Origin: Bacillota bacterium
GTDB taxonomy: Bacteria > Bacillota > Clostridia > Christensenellales > CAG-138
NCBI GenBank assembly: GCA_023393045.1
Contig: JAEWMV010000099.1
Span: forward strand, 1-6,847
Direction: 5' to 3'
DNA length: 6,847 bases
Below are positions 1 through 6,243 of the stretch, one piece after another (position 1 is the stretch's first letter; each line of letters begins with the position of its first letter). The notes below the pieces were generated by a model. It searched no databases and had not been told where the DNA came from. It worked only from the letters and a program-made list of their open reading frames with translations. A program made the position numbers and the translations under genes.

Positions 1-213
1 CGCAAGGGCTATACCAACATCTTCACGCCCTACGCGCGCGCCATGTTGCACGCCAGGCTGCCCCGCGTCGAACAGGCGCCGGAGGAGATACGGGCGCGTT
101 TTTACGAAGCCTTCAAGCCCATGCTCGCCGGGGGCGACACGTATTTCAACCGCAATTTCTCCATGCGCTCGAGCATACCGAGGGCGAAAACGCAGGCGGA
201 GGATGAAACATAG
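1..213 (+). CDS. Glycosyltransferase family 2, C-terminal fragment (5' end outside window)
   Basis: This is the last 70 codons of a gene that enters from the left in frame 1 and stops at TAG 211-213. The fragment reads RKGYTNIFTPYARAMLHARL, and about 24 residues later GGDTYFNRNFS. The pair 'G-Y-x-x-x-x-T-P-Y-A' followed by 'G-D-x-Y-[YF]-N-x-N-[FL]-S' is, from memory, the usual carboxyl end of large clostridial GT2 (GT-A fold) glycosyltransferases, where it reads TPYA...GDPYYNPNLS. Such enzymes transfer sugars from nucleotide donors into surface polysaccharides. The catalytic DxD region lies upstream and cannot be checked. The tail after residue 55 is short, polar and uninformative. A second glycosyltransferase follows on the same strand after 131 bp but has its own promoter, so they may be neighbours in a surface-glycan locus rather than strictly one operon. 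Product class is moderately sure; substrate is unknown. Confidence 0.62.
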   Translation, partial: RKGYTNIFTPYARAMLHARLPRVEQAPEEIRARFYEAFKPMLAGGDTYFNRNFSMRSSIPRAKTQAEDET

Positions 214-264
214 AAGGAATTCTGACGATTCTGTAAAGCTTCTGTCACATCTTGGCAGACTCCC

Positions 265-294
265 TTGAATTGCGCCCGCGCGGCGGGCTATACT
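265..294 (+). promoter_or_regulatory. SigA-type promoter of the GT4 glycosyltransferase gene
   Basis: A -35 hexamer TTGAAT (265-270) and a -10 hexamer TATACT (289-294) are separated by 18 bp, giving a start near 301 and a leader of about 44 nt to the ATG at 345. The 18-bp spacer contains a GC-rich perfect palindrome, GCCCGC-GCG-GCGGGC (274-288), which abuts the -10. The -10 box is part of a tandem 16-bp duplication, so a second -10-like TATATT lies at 305-310 without a recognisable -35. Promoter inferred from sequence only. Confidence 0.6.
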
Positions 295-313
295 ACAGGC
301 GGGCTATATTACA
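282..313 (+). repeat. Tandem 16-bp duplication carrying the -10 box
   Basis: GGCGGGCTATACTACA (282-297) is followed immediately by GGCGGGCTATATTACA (298-313). The copies differ at one base of sixteen, so the -10 hexamer is duplicated in the leader region as TATACT and TATATT. The arrangement looks like a slipped or duplicated promoter element. Whether the second copy is used as a promoter or is a protein-binding repeat cannot be told from sequence. Confidence 0.85.
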
Positions 314-344
314 AATGAAAAGGATGCGTCAAGGCGGTGATACT

Positions 345-1583
345 ATGAAAATCGGCCAGTTCACGGATTCATTTTATCCCATCGTAGACGGGGTCGGCCG
401 CGTGGTGTATCAATACGCGCGCATGCTGCCCGCAATGGGCGACGAGTGCTATGTGATCGCGCCCATGGTGGACACGGGCTACCGGGGTGGTTACCCCTTT
501 GAGCTTATCGACTACACGGGCATGCCCGTGCCCGGCTCGCCCCAGTACAAGGCAGGGCTCGCGTTGCTGGACAGGCATTACAGCGAGCGCATCGAGGAAG
601 TGACGCTCGACATCGTGCACGCCCATACGCCCTTCTTCGCAGGGCAGGAGGCGCTTCGCCTCGCCATCAAGCACGACGTGCCGCTCGTGGGCACCTTCCA
701 TTCCAAGTATTATGATGATTTTTACAAGGCCACCCGTGCGGAAGTGCTCGCAAACATCGGCGTGCGCTTTGTAGTCGAATTCTACGACAGGTGCGACGAG
801 GTGTGGGCGGTGAGCGAATCCTCCGCGCGCGTACTCGCGGATTACGGCTACAAGGGCGAAATCAGGGTGATGGAGAACGGCACGGAGCTTCGCCCCATAC
901 GAGAGGAGGACAAGCTTGCCGCGGCAGCCAAGTTCGGCATCGACCTCGCTTACCCCGTGCTGCTCTACGTGGGGCAGATGAACTGGAAGAAGAACATCGG
1001 CCTCATACTCGAGAGCGCGGCGATGCTCAAAAGTTCAGGCAGGCGCCTGAGCGTGGTGCTCACCGGGCAGGGGCCGGACGAGCAGGCGATTCGCAGCAAG
1101 GTCGGGGAGCTGAACCTTTCGGGCTGCGTGATCTTCACGGGTCACGTTTCGGACAACGCGCTGCTCGACGGGCTCTACCAGTGCGCGTCGCTCTTCGCCT
1201 TCCCGTCGCTCTACGACACCTTTTCCCTCGTGATGCGCGAGGCTGCGGCCATGGGTACGCCCTCCGTGCTCTCGCGCGGCAGCGCCGCCGCGGAATCGGT
1301 ACAGGACGGGTTCAACGGCCTTTTGTGCGATCCGACGCCGGAATCTTTCGCCCAAGTGGTGCGCGAGAATATGGAGGATCAAGAAAAACTCGCCGCGCTG
1401 GGTAAGGCGGCGAGGGAGACTATCCCCATAGGCTGGGAGGGAGTTATGCAAAAGGTGCGCGCACGCTATGCGGAGCTCATTGAAAACTGCCGCACCGAGG
1501 AGATGCGAAAGCGCCACGCGATACTGCGCGCGAAGGCTCTTCGCGAGAGCAAATTGCTGAATAAAACAAGGAAAATGGACTGA
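345..1583 (+). CDS. Glycosyltransferase family 4 (GT-B fold), 412 aa
   Basis: Probable retaining glycosyltransferase that moves a sugar from a nucleotide-sugar donor to a lipid or glycan acceptor at the inner membrane face. The ATG at 345 is chosen because AAGGCGGTGA (331-340), one mismatch from a consensus Shine-Dalgarno, sits four bases before it and the protein then opens with the classic GT4 start MKIGQFTDSFYPIVDGVGRV. An in-frame TTG at 252 would run through the promoter. The N-terminal Rossmann domain (about 1-200) has HAHTPFF at 92-98 and GTFHS at 116-120. The donor-binding domain (about 203-380) has YVGQMNWKKN (208-217), LTGQG (239-243) and PSLYDTFSLVMREAAAMGTP (287-306). The usual E-x7-E signature appears as D291-x7-E299. 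The tail (383-412) is strongly basic and predicted helical, which would suit membrane association. Close in style to diacylglycerol glucosyltransferases and to capsule or teichoic-acid-type enzymes; the acceptor is not identifiable. The family is sure, the substrate is not. Confidence 0.9.
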   Translation: MKIGQFTDSFYPIVDGVGRVVYQYARMLPAMGDECYVIAPMVDTGYRGGYPFELIDYTGMPVPGSPQYKAGLALLDRHYSERIEEVTLDIVHAHTPFFAGQEALRLAIKHDVPLVGTFHSKYYDDFYKATRAEVLANIGVRFVVEFYDRCDEVWAVSESSARVLADYGYKGEIRVMENGTELRPIREEDKLAAAAKFGIDLAYPVLLYVGQMNWKKNIGLILESAAMLKSSGRRLSVVLTGQGPDEQAIRSKVGELNLSGCVIFTGHVSDNALLDGLYQCASLFAFPSLYDTFSLVMREAAAMGTPSVLSRGSAAAESVQDGFNGLLCDPTPESFAQVVRENMEDQEKLAALGKAARETIPIGWEGVMQKVRARYAELIENCRTEEMRKRHAILRAKALRESKLLNKTRKMD

Positions 1584-1592
1584 AAAAGAAAG

Positions 1593-2474
1593 CTAGAAAT
1601 CCTCAGCCGCGCCGCCAAGCTGCGCGGCATCGATATATTTTTTGGTAAAGACCACCTCAAGCGCGATGCCCGCGATGATGATGAGAAAGCCGGCGAAGCC
1701 GACGAGGTCGGGCAGCTCCCCGATGAAGAGCGCTACCCACAGAGGGCTTAGCACCATCTCGACGGGGCTTATCATGGAGGCGTGCGCGCTCGTGGTGTAG
1801 CGAAGGCCGATGGTGTAGAGCACATACCCGAGGCCGAACTGGCCGATGCCCAGCGCCGCGAGGAGTATCCAGGAGGGCGTATCGAGCGCCTTGAGCGCGC
1901 CCACGCCGTCAAAGCCGAAAACCAGGGGCAGCACCACCACCGCCATGAACAGGATCTCTAGGCTTACGATGCCGATGGGGTTCTCCTTGCCGATGTCCTT
2001 GTTGAGCATGGTCAAAAGCGCAAACCATACGCCCGTCGAGAGCGCGATGAGGTTGCCGAGCATCGTGACGCTTTCGGCGCGCGAGAACATGGAGACGATG
2101 ACGCCTATGAGCAGCACCGCAAGCGGCAGCGCGCGCCGCCAGTAAAAGGGCTGGCCCTTGGCGCGCGCCACGACGTAAATCCATATGGGCGCGGTGTACT
2201 GCATACCCACGGCGATGGAGGCGCTCGTATGCTTCACCGCCAGCACGATGCACGCGCTTTGCACAGTGAAGACGACGAGCGTTAAGAGCAGCTTCCAGTT
2301 CCATTCAATTTTCTTCGGCCGGATGAAGGCGGCGTAAAAAACGCCCGCGATGAGCGCGCGCATGCCCGCGATGAGCAGCGCGTTGAGGTTGAGGCTTTTA
2401 ATCAAAACGGAATTCGCGCTCCAAAAGAGCGCGGCAATAAAGACGAGCAGCAGCCCTTTTGTATTTTTGGTCAT
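1593..2474 (-). CDS. EamA/DMT-superfamily transporter, 293 aa
   Basis: Ten-helix drug/metabolite transporter of the EamA (RhaT-like) type, an inner-membrane permease for a small metabolite or its export. The two internally homologous halves are visible. The first (about 6-130) has FIAALFWSANSVLIKSL and ASIAVGMQYTAPIWIYVV (residues 85-102). The second (about 138-277) has TTSAHASMISPVEMVLSPLW (227-246), followed by the typical IGE turn at 251-253. Length is normal for the family. The start ATG (2474-2472) overlaps the hflX stop TGA in an ATGA, with GGGGGA six bases before it, so translation is probably coupled to hflX. It is the last gene of the leftward operon and ends with TAG 9 bp from the stop of the convergent glycosyltransferase. 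Substrates of EamA proteins cannot be read from sequence. Its pairing with hflX shows shared transcription, not shared function. Confidence 0.9.
   Translation of the reverse strand: MTKNTKGLLLVFIAALFWSANSVLIKSLNLNALLIAGMRALIAGVFYAAFIRPKKIEWNWKLLLTLVVFTVQSACIVLAVKHTSASIAVGMQYTAPIWIYVVARAKGQPFYWRRALPLAVLLIGVIVSMFSRAESVTMLGNLIALSTGVWFALLTMLNKDIGKENPIGIVSLEILFMAVVVLPLVFGFDGVGALKALDTPSWILLAALGIGQFGLGYVLYTIGLRYTTSAHASMISPVEMVLSPLWVALFIGELPDLVGFAGFLIIIAGIALEVVFTKKYIDAAQLGGAAEDF
1606..1643 (+). terminator. Possible terminator hairpin for the GT4 gene, inside the convergent gene's 3' end
   Basis: A perfect 7-bp inverted repeat GCCGCGC (1606-1612) / GCGCGGC (1622-1628) with a 9-nt loop lies 23 bp beyond the glycosyltransferase stop and is followed by T6 at 1638-1643. 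The 9 nt between stem and T-run is longer than in a textbook intrinsic terminator. The repeat also lies within codons of the transporter on the other strand, so it could be coincidence in GC-rich code. On the minus strand the same hairpin is followed by a T-rich stretch across the convergent junction, so it might serve both directions. Confidence 0.3.
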
Positions 2475-4249
2475 TTCTCGTCCCCCAGCATACGGCGGAG
2501 CTTCCTTGCGCCCGCGTCGTCCAGAAGGGCGGTGATGAACGTGCCGTCCTCGCGGTGTTCTTCGGAAAGGATGCGGCCCTCGTTGCGCACGAAGGTCATC
2601 GCGTCGTATTTCGCATAAGGGATGAGCGCGTCGACGGCCTTGCGCGAACGGCCCAGTTCCTCCTCGACGCGCGCGAGCAGCTTTTCGACGCCCGCGCCGT
2701 CAAGCGCGCTGATAAAGAGCGCGCCGGGCTTGCCGGTGGGCTTTTCAGCGAGCTTATCCGCCTTATTGAAAACCTCTATACGCGGGATATCGCTTGCGCC
2801 CAGCGAGGATAAAACATCCTCCACCACCTGCATCTGCGCCGTGTAATACGGGCTTGAAACGTCCACGACGTGCAATACGAGGTCCGCCATCACAACCTCC
2901 TCGAGCGTGGAGCGAAACGCCTCGATCAGATCGTGGGGCAGCTTGTTGATAAAGCCCACCGTATCGGAAAAAAGCGTCGGGGTGCCGTTTGGCAACTCCA
3001 CCTGCCGCACCACGGGGTCGAGGGTCGCAAAGAGCTTGTCCTCCGCAAGCACACCCGCGTGGCTCACAGCGTTGAGCAATGTGGACTTGCCCGCGTTGGT
3101 GTACCCCACGAGGGCGACGAGGGGCGTCGCCCCCTTCTCGCGCCGCGCGCGGCGAAGGCCGCGCTGCTTGTCCACTTCCTCCAGTTCGCAGGTCAATTCA
3201 TAAATGCGCCTGCGTATGCGCCTGCGGTCGATCTCCAGCTTCTTTTCGCCGGGGCCGCGCGTGCCGATGCCGCCGCCGAGGCGGGAGAGCGCAACGCCCT
3301 GCCCCGCAAGGCGCGTGAGATTGTATTTGAGCTGCGCGAGTTCCACCTGAAGCACGCCCTCGCGCGACTGCGCGCGCTGGGCGAAAATGTCGAGTATGAG
3401 CGCGGTGCGGTCTATCACGCGCACGCCGAGCGCACTTTCGAGGTTGCGCGCCTGCGTGGCGGTGAGCTCGTCGTCGAAGATGAAAAGGTCGGCTTCCGTC
3501 GCGGAAGCGAGCAGCTTCAGTTCGTCTACCTTGCCGCTGCCCACGTAGGTCGCGGTATCCATGGAGCGGCGCTTTTGCGTCTCGCGCCCCACGACCTTCG
3601 CGCCCGCGGTTTTGGCAAGCTCGGCAAGCTCCTCTATGGTGTCGTAGGCCGCGTCGTTTTCAAGGCCCACGAGTATGGCGCGCTCCGGCCGTTCGTCCGT
3701 CGTATCCACAACGGAGGCTTTGAGCCGCTCGTCCGCGAGGCGTATTTCATCGAGAAGCAGCTTGTTGGGCAGGCGATAGGGGCGAAGCGGGCCGTAGACG
3801 AGCGCCTCGCGCTCGCCGTCCTTCATGTCGCCCAAAAAGGCGGCGTAGAAATTCGTTGCGCTGCCGTCCGGGGCGACGCCCACGGAGGCCATGGAATCGA
3901 GCTTCATGCTGCGAAGCGTGCCCAGATCCACGGCGGAGGGACGTCCGTCCCCGCCGGGATGCGTGTGCAGGCAGCGCGCGCCGCATAGCCTGTCCGCGTT
4001 GCGCACGAGCCGCACGTCCGGCATATCCACCTTGGCGGAATCGCCAAGGGACACGTCCGCGATGGAACCATCCCGCGCGATATAGACCGATACCTCGCGG
4101 TTGAGTATGCCCGTGAGCGCGCAGATTTCCGCCACGAGGGCGTGCGAGGCGAATTCATCCCCCGCCATGCGCATTTCGTAGAGCGCGCCAATGCGCGCGA
4201 GCAAAGACTCCCTTATGCCCTCGGTGTTGCCGTTGACCTTTTTTGCCAT
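2471..4249 (-). CDS. hflX: GTPase HflX with JAMM/RadC-like N-terminal extension, 592 aa
   Basis: Ribosome-associated GTPase that binds the 50S subunit and, in studied bacteria, splits stalled or idle 70S ribosomes. The start ATG (4249-4247) has GGAG five bases before it, and MAKKVNGNTEGIRESLLARI matches my memory of clostridial HflX starts; an upstream in-frame ATG would overlap the preceding gene. Domains: extension (1-185), HflX N domain (about 190-292), coiled linker (293-372) with the hallmark RLGGGIGTRGPGEKKLE (323-339), G domain (about 376-535) and a small C-terminal domain (540-592). G-motifs are intact: G1 GYTNAGKST (382-390), G2 T409, G3 DTVG (429-432), G4 NKAD (495-498), G5 SAL (514-516). 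At 592 aa it is about 165 aa longer than E. coli HflX (426 aa). The extension carries E52, H95-T-H97, S105 and D108, spaced as in JAMM metalloproteases and RadC. It lies 10 bp after the beta-propeller gene and overlaps the transporter gene by 4 bp. Confidence 0.96.
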   Translation of the reverse strand: MAKKVNGNTEGIRESLLARIGALYEMRMAGDEFASHALVAEICALTGILNREVSVYIARDGSIADVSLGDSAKVDMPDVRLVRNADRLCGARCLHTHPGGDGRPSAVDLGTLRSMKLDSMASVGVAPDGSATNFYAAFLGDMKDGEREALVYGPLRPYRLPNKLLLDEIRLADERLKASVVDTTDERPERAILVGLENDAAYDTIEELAELAKTAGAKVVGRETQKRRSMDTATYVGSGKVDELKLLASATEADLFIFDDELTATQARNLESALGVRVIDRTALILDIFAQRAQSREGVLQVELAQLKYNLTRLAGQGVALSRLGGGIGTRGPGEKKLEIDRRRIRRRIYELTCELEEVDKQRGLRRARREKGATPLVALVGYTNAGKSTLLNAVSHAGVLAEDKLFATLDPVVRQVELPNGTPTLFSDTVGFINKLPHDLIEAFRSTLEEVVMADLVLHVVDVSSPYYTAQMQVVEDVLSSLGASDIPRIEVFNKADKLAEKPTGKPGALFISALDGAGVEKLLARVEEELGRSRKAVDALIPYAKYDAMTFVRNEGRILSEEHREDGTFITALLDDAGARKLRRMLGDEK

Positions 4250-4259
4250 AAACGCTCCG

Positions 4260-6080
4260 TTACTTGATTTTGATGCCGTATATGAGGCCGCCGCGCGTGC
4301 CCACGACCACCGTGTTTTCAAAGACGGCGGGGGAGGCCTCCACGTTGGAGCCGAGCGGCGCCTCGAAGAGTATGGTGCCCGTTTGCCCGTCGATGAGGTG
4401 GATGTAGCCCGTCGAGTTGCACTGGATGAGGTAGCCGTACCCGTTTTGATCGTAGATGGCCACGGGGCTCGACCACGGGTAGCCCGCGAAGTCGCAAGTC
4501 CACACCATATGTCCGTCCGCCTTGGAGAGGGCGACGAGCTTGCCGCGCGAGCCGTCCGTCATGGCGACGGGCACGAAGATGAGGTCGGAGAGCGACCCTT
4601 TGCCCATCGCAAGCGTGCCCTGCACGCCGCCCGACACGCCCATGACGGTCTGGCAGCGGTAATCGTTGTTCGTCCAGATGATTTCGCCCGTCACGGCGTC
4701 AATCTTCCAGATGGGGATGAGCGCTTTGGATTCCGCGCTCTCGCGCCAGCCGCCGTGGAAGGAGGTGGAGGTATACACATACGGATGGCCGTTTTCAAGC
4801 TCCAGCACGGGCGTGCAGTTGGTATCATCCAAGGTATCCTGCACCCAGTCGAGGGTGAGCGTATTGAGGTCGAGGCACATCAGATGGCCGCCGTTGTCGG
4901 AGAAAATCGCGTGGCCGCGCCAGATGATGGCGCTGTCCTCCACGCCGAGCCACCAGCCTTGACTGCCGTCTTTCGCCTGCGTATTCGTGCGGCTGCCCTT
5001 GTAGCGCCACTTGACCACCTCGGGACTGACGGAAATCGTGCCCGCCTGCGGGTCGTATTGCGTATTGAGCTTGATGATGTAGAGTATGCCCGACTCGCCG
5101 GGATAAACGAGCGTATCCGTTTCCGCGTCGACCAGAGCGGAGCTGTCGAAGTAGGCCAGGTCGCGCAGGGAGAAGCCGTCCTTCTCGCCGAACTCGTAGA
5201 GGATCTTCCCGTCGATGAGGCTGATGATGAAGGCGTGGCTCGAGCCCTCACCCTTCTGGGCGCTGTCGTCGCCGGAGCCCACGTACATGAGCGGATAGCC
5301 GCGCGGATCGAGGGCGCCTGCCCCCTTGAAGGGGAAACCTCCCATTTTGATGGGTTCGCGCGTCCTCTCGCCCGTGTCCATGTCAAGGAAGTAGATATGC
5401 CCGTCCATGGTGGCGTAGATGACCTCGACGAGATCCGTTTTCGCCTTCGCCGCGGTGTTGAGGTTCATGATCTGCTTCGTTTCCTCCGGCCAGCGCACGA
5501 TGAGGGGCTGGCCCGTCCAGCCGCAGCCCGTCCAGGAGCCCGAACCGTATACCTTGGGGACGCTGCCCACGTTAGCCGTCCACGCGCCATCCACGTCGAG
5601 CGTCTTTTGTGTCATGTTGGCAATACCGTAGGAGGCGGTGTCGCGGAAGTTGTTGCCGCGGAAGGTGATGATGCCCTCGAGCGCGGTGTATTCGCTGCCC
5701 ACGGAAAAGTCGAGGGGGTTGCTTGCAAGGTAGGTCGATACGATGGAGCCGTCGACCTGGATGGCCGTTTCCATGCCGAAGTCGGAAGGTCTTGTGCCAT
5801 CCACCGCCGCGGGGTTGAACTCCGGAAGCGGCGTGGGCGTGGGCTCTATCGTTTCCGTCGGTTCAATCGAAGCGCTCGGCGAGGGCGTGGGCGTGCCGAA
5901 CAGGCCGTCCCAGAAGCCGGGGCTGTTCGTGCCGCCCGGCGTTTTTGTCGGGTCCGTGTTTTCGCCTCCCCCCAGGGAGGAGAGCGCCACGATGCCAAGC
6001 GCGAGCGCGATGATGAACAATATCAGAATGATGACGAACTTGCCGGTGACCCTGCGCCTTCTGCGGCGGTGATTTGCCAT
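4260..6080 (-). CDS. Membrane-anchored PQQ-like beta-propeller protein, 606 aa
   Basis: Probable extracytoplasmic protein tethered by one N-terminal helix. The order is: a cytoplasmic Arg run (residues 5-10); one hydrophobic helix (about 14-36) without a clear cleavage site or lipobox; a low-complexity Thr/Pro/Ser/Glu stalk (about 40-87, TPTPSPSAS and EPTPTPLP); then a beta-propeller to the end. Propeller blades show recurring 'G-x-[IL]-x-x-[LI]-[DN]-x-x-[TD]-G' turns: DGHIYFLDMDTGE (226-238), GGHLMCLDLNT (397-407), GKLVALSKADGHMVW (513-527), GYIHLIDGQTGTILF (558-572) and the closing GGLIYGIKIK. FRGNNFRDTASYG (140-152) recalls a motif at the start of the propeller in clostridial relatives. 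No enzyme signature of true quinoprotein dehydrogenases is visible, so a scaffold or sensor role like that of BamB-type propellers is possible. Start ATG 6080 has GAGG eight bases upstream. First gene of the operon with hflX and the EamA gene; function unknown. Confidence 0.88.
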   Translation of the reverse strand: MANHRRRRRRVTGKFVIILILFIIALALGIVALSSLGGGENTDPTKTPGGTNSPGFWDGLFGTPTPSPSASIEPTETIEPTPTPLPEFNPAAVDGTRPSDFGMETAIQVDGSIVSTYLASNPLDFSVGSEYTALEGIITFRGNNFRDTASYGIANMTQKTLDVDGAWTANVGSVPKVYGSGSWTGCGWTGQPLIVRWPEETKQIMNLNTAAKAKTDLVEVIYATMDGHIYFLDMDTGERTREPIKMGGFPFKGAGALDPRGYPLMYVGSGDDSAQKGEGSSHAFIISLIDGKILYEFGEKDGFSLRDLAYFDSSALVDAETDTLVYPGESGILYIIKLNTQYDPQAGTISVSPEVVKWRYKGSRTNTQAKDGSQGWWLGVEDSAIIWRGHAIFSDNGGHLMCLDLNTLTLDWVQDTLDDTNCTPVLELENGHPYVYTSTSFHGGWRESAESKALIPIWKIDAVTGEIIWTNNDYRCQTVMGVSGGVQGTLAMGKGSLSDLIFVPVAMTDGSRGKLVALSKADGHMVWTCDFAGYPWSSPVAIYDQNGYGYLIQCNSTGYIHLIDGQTGTILFEAPLGSNVEASPAVFENTVVVGTRGGLIYGIKIK

Positions 6081-6118
6081 TTCGTGTGCCTCGTTTTCAA
6101 TTATTTTCTTACCAAATT

Positions 6119-6147
6119 ATTATAGCCCTTTTTTATAGTGCGGACAA
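6119..6147 (-). promoter_or_regulatory. Promoter of the propeller-hflX-eamA operon
   Basis: On the minus strand a perfect -10 TATAAT (6124-6119) is preceded, at the optimal 17-bp spacing, by TTGTCC (6147-6142), 4 of 6 matches to the -35 consensus. Transcription would begin near 6112, giving a leader of about 32 nt that holds GAGG (6092-6089) before the ATG at 6080. The bases upstream of the -10 (GGGC) match those of the duplicated -10 boxes of the GT4 promoter. Confidence 0.65.
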
Positions 6148-6191
6148 GCCAAAGGGATGATGCGTTTGTAAACATTTGGGCATAGCGGCGC
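6148..6191. other. Gap between divergent promoters with weak dyads
   Basis: The 44 bp between the two -35 boxes contain CCAAA (6149-6153) and TTTGG (6175-6179) as 5-bp inverted arms, with GTTT-GT-AAAC (6164-6173) between them. The two dyads do not share a centre. They could form a regulator site, but I recognise no specific operator and no regulator gene is in the window. Confidence 0.25.
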
Positions 6192-6220
6192 TTGATTAGC
6201 GGGGGATTTTATCATATAAT
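6192..6220 (+). promoter_or_regulatory. Promoter of the leader peptide and ABC exporter
   Basis: TTGATT (6192-6197) and a perfect TATAAT (6215-6220) are 17 bp apart. The start would be near 6227, only about 17 nt before the leader ATG, leaving just enough room for its Shine-Dalgarno. It is divergent from the operon promoter, with 44 bp between the two -35 boxes. A regulator bound in that gap could affect both directions. Confidence 0.7.
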
Positions 6221-6243
6221 CTATCTGAAATCGGAGGTCTATC

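Noticed and set aside
252..344. Amino-terminal extension of the GT4 gene from TTG 252
   Set aside because: It would translate the promoter and the tandem repeat. The ATG at 345 has a near-consensus Shine-Dalgarno and begins with the family's normal first strand.
2870..3988. A 372-codon open frame on the plus strand across hflX
   Set aside because: It is antisense to the conserved HflX GTPase core, has no recognisable motif, and its composition matches an antisense shadow.
4250..4321. Longer hflX start at 4321
   Set aside because: It would overlap the 3' end of the propeller gene by about 60 bases. The ATG at 4249 has GGAG at good spacing and the conserved NGNTEGIR start.
5826..5900. Repeated GGCGTGGGCGTG units (5830-5841 and 5884-5895) as a possible DNA repeat array
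   Set aside because: They encode the Thr-Pro repeats of the protein stalk on the minus strand and are explained as low-complexity coding sequence.
4191..6125. A 644-codon open frame on the plus strand across the beta-propeller gene
   Set aside because: It is antisense to a protein with a clear signal anchor, stalk and propeller repeats. Its translation is rich in R, A, H and V, as expected from reverse-reading GC-rich codons, and it has no domain. It also crosses the operon promoter.
6160..6185. CcpA cre-like site around TGTAAACATTTGGGCA
   Set aside because: It lacks the central CG and the second half-site of the cre consensus, so the match is no better than chance in an AT-richer spacer.
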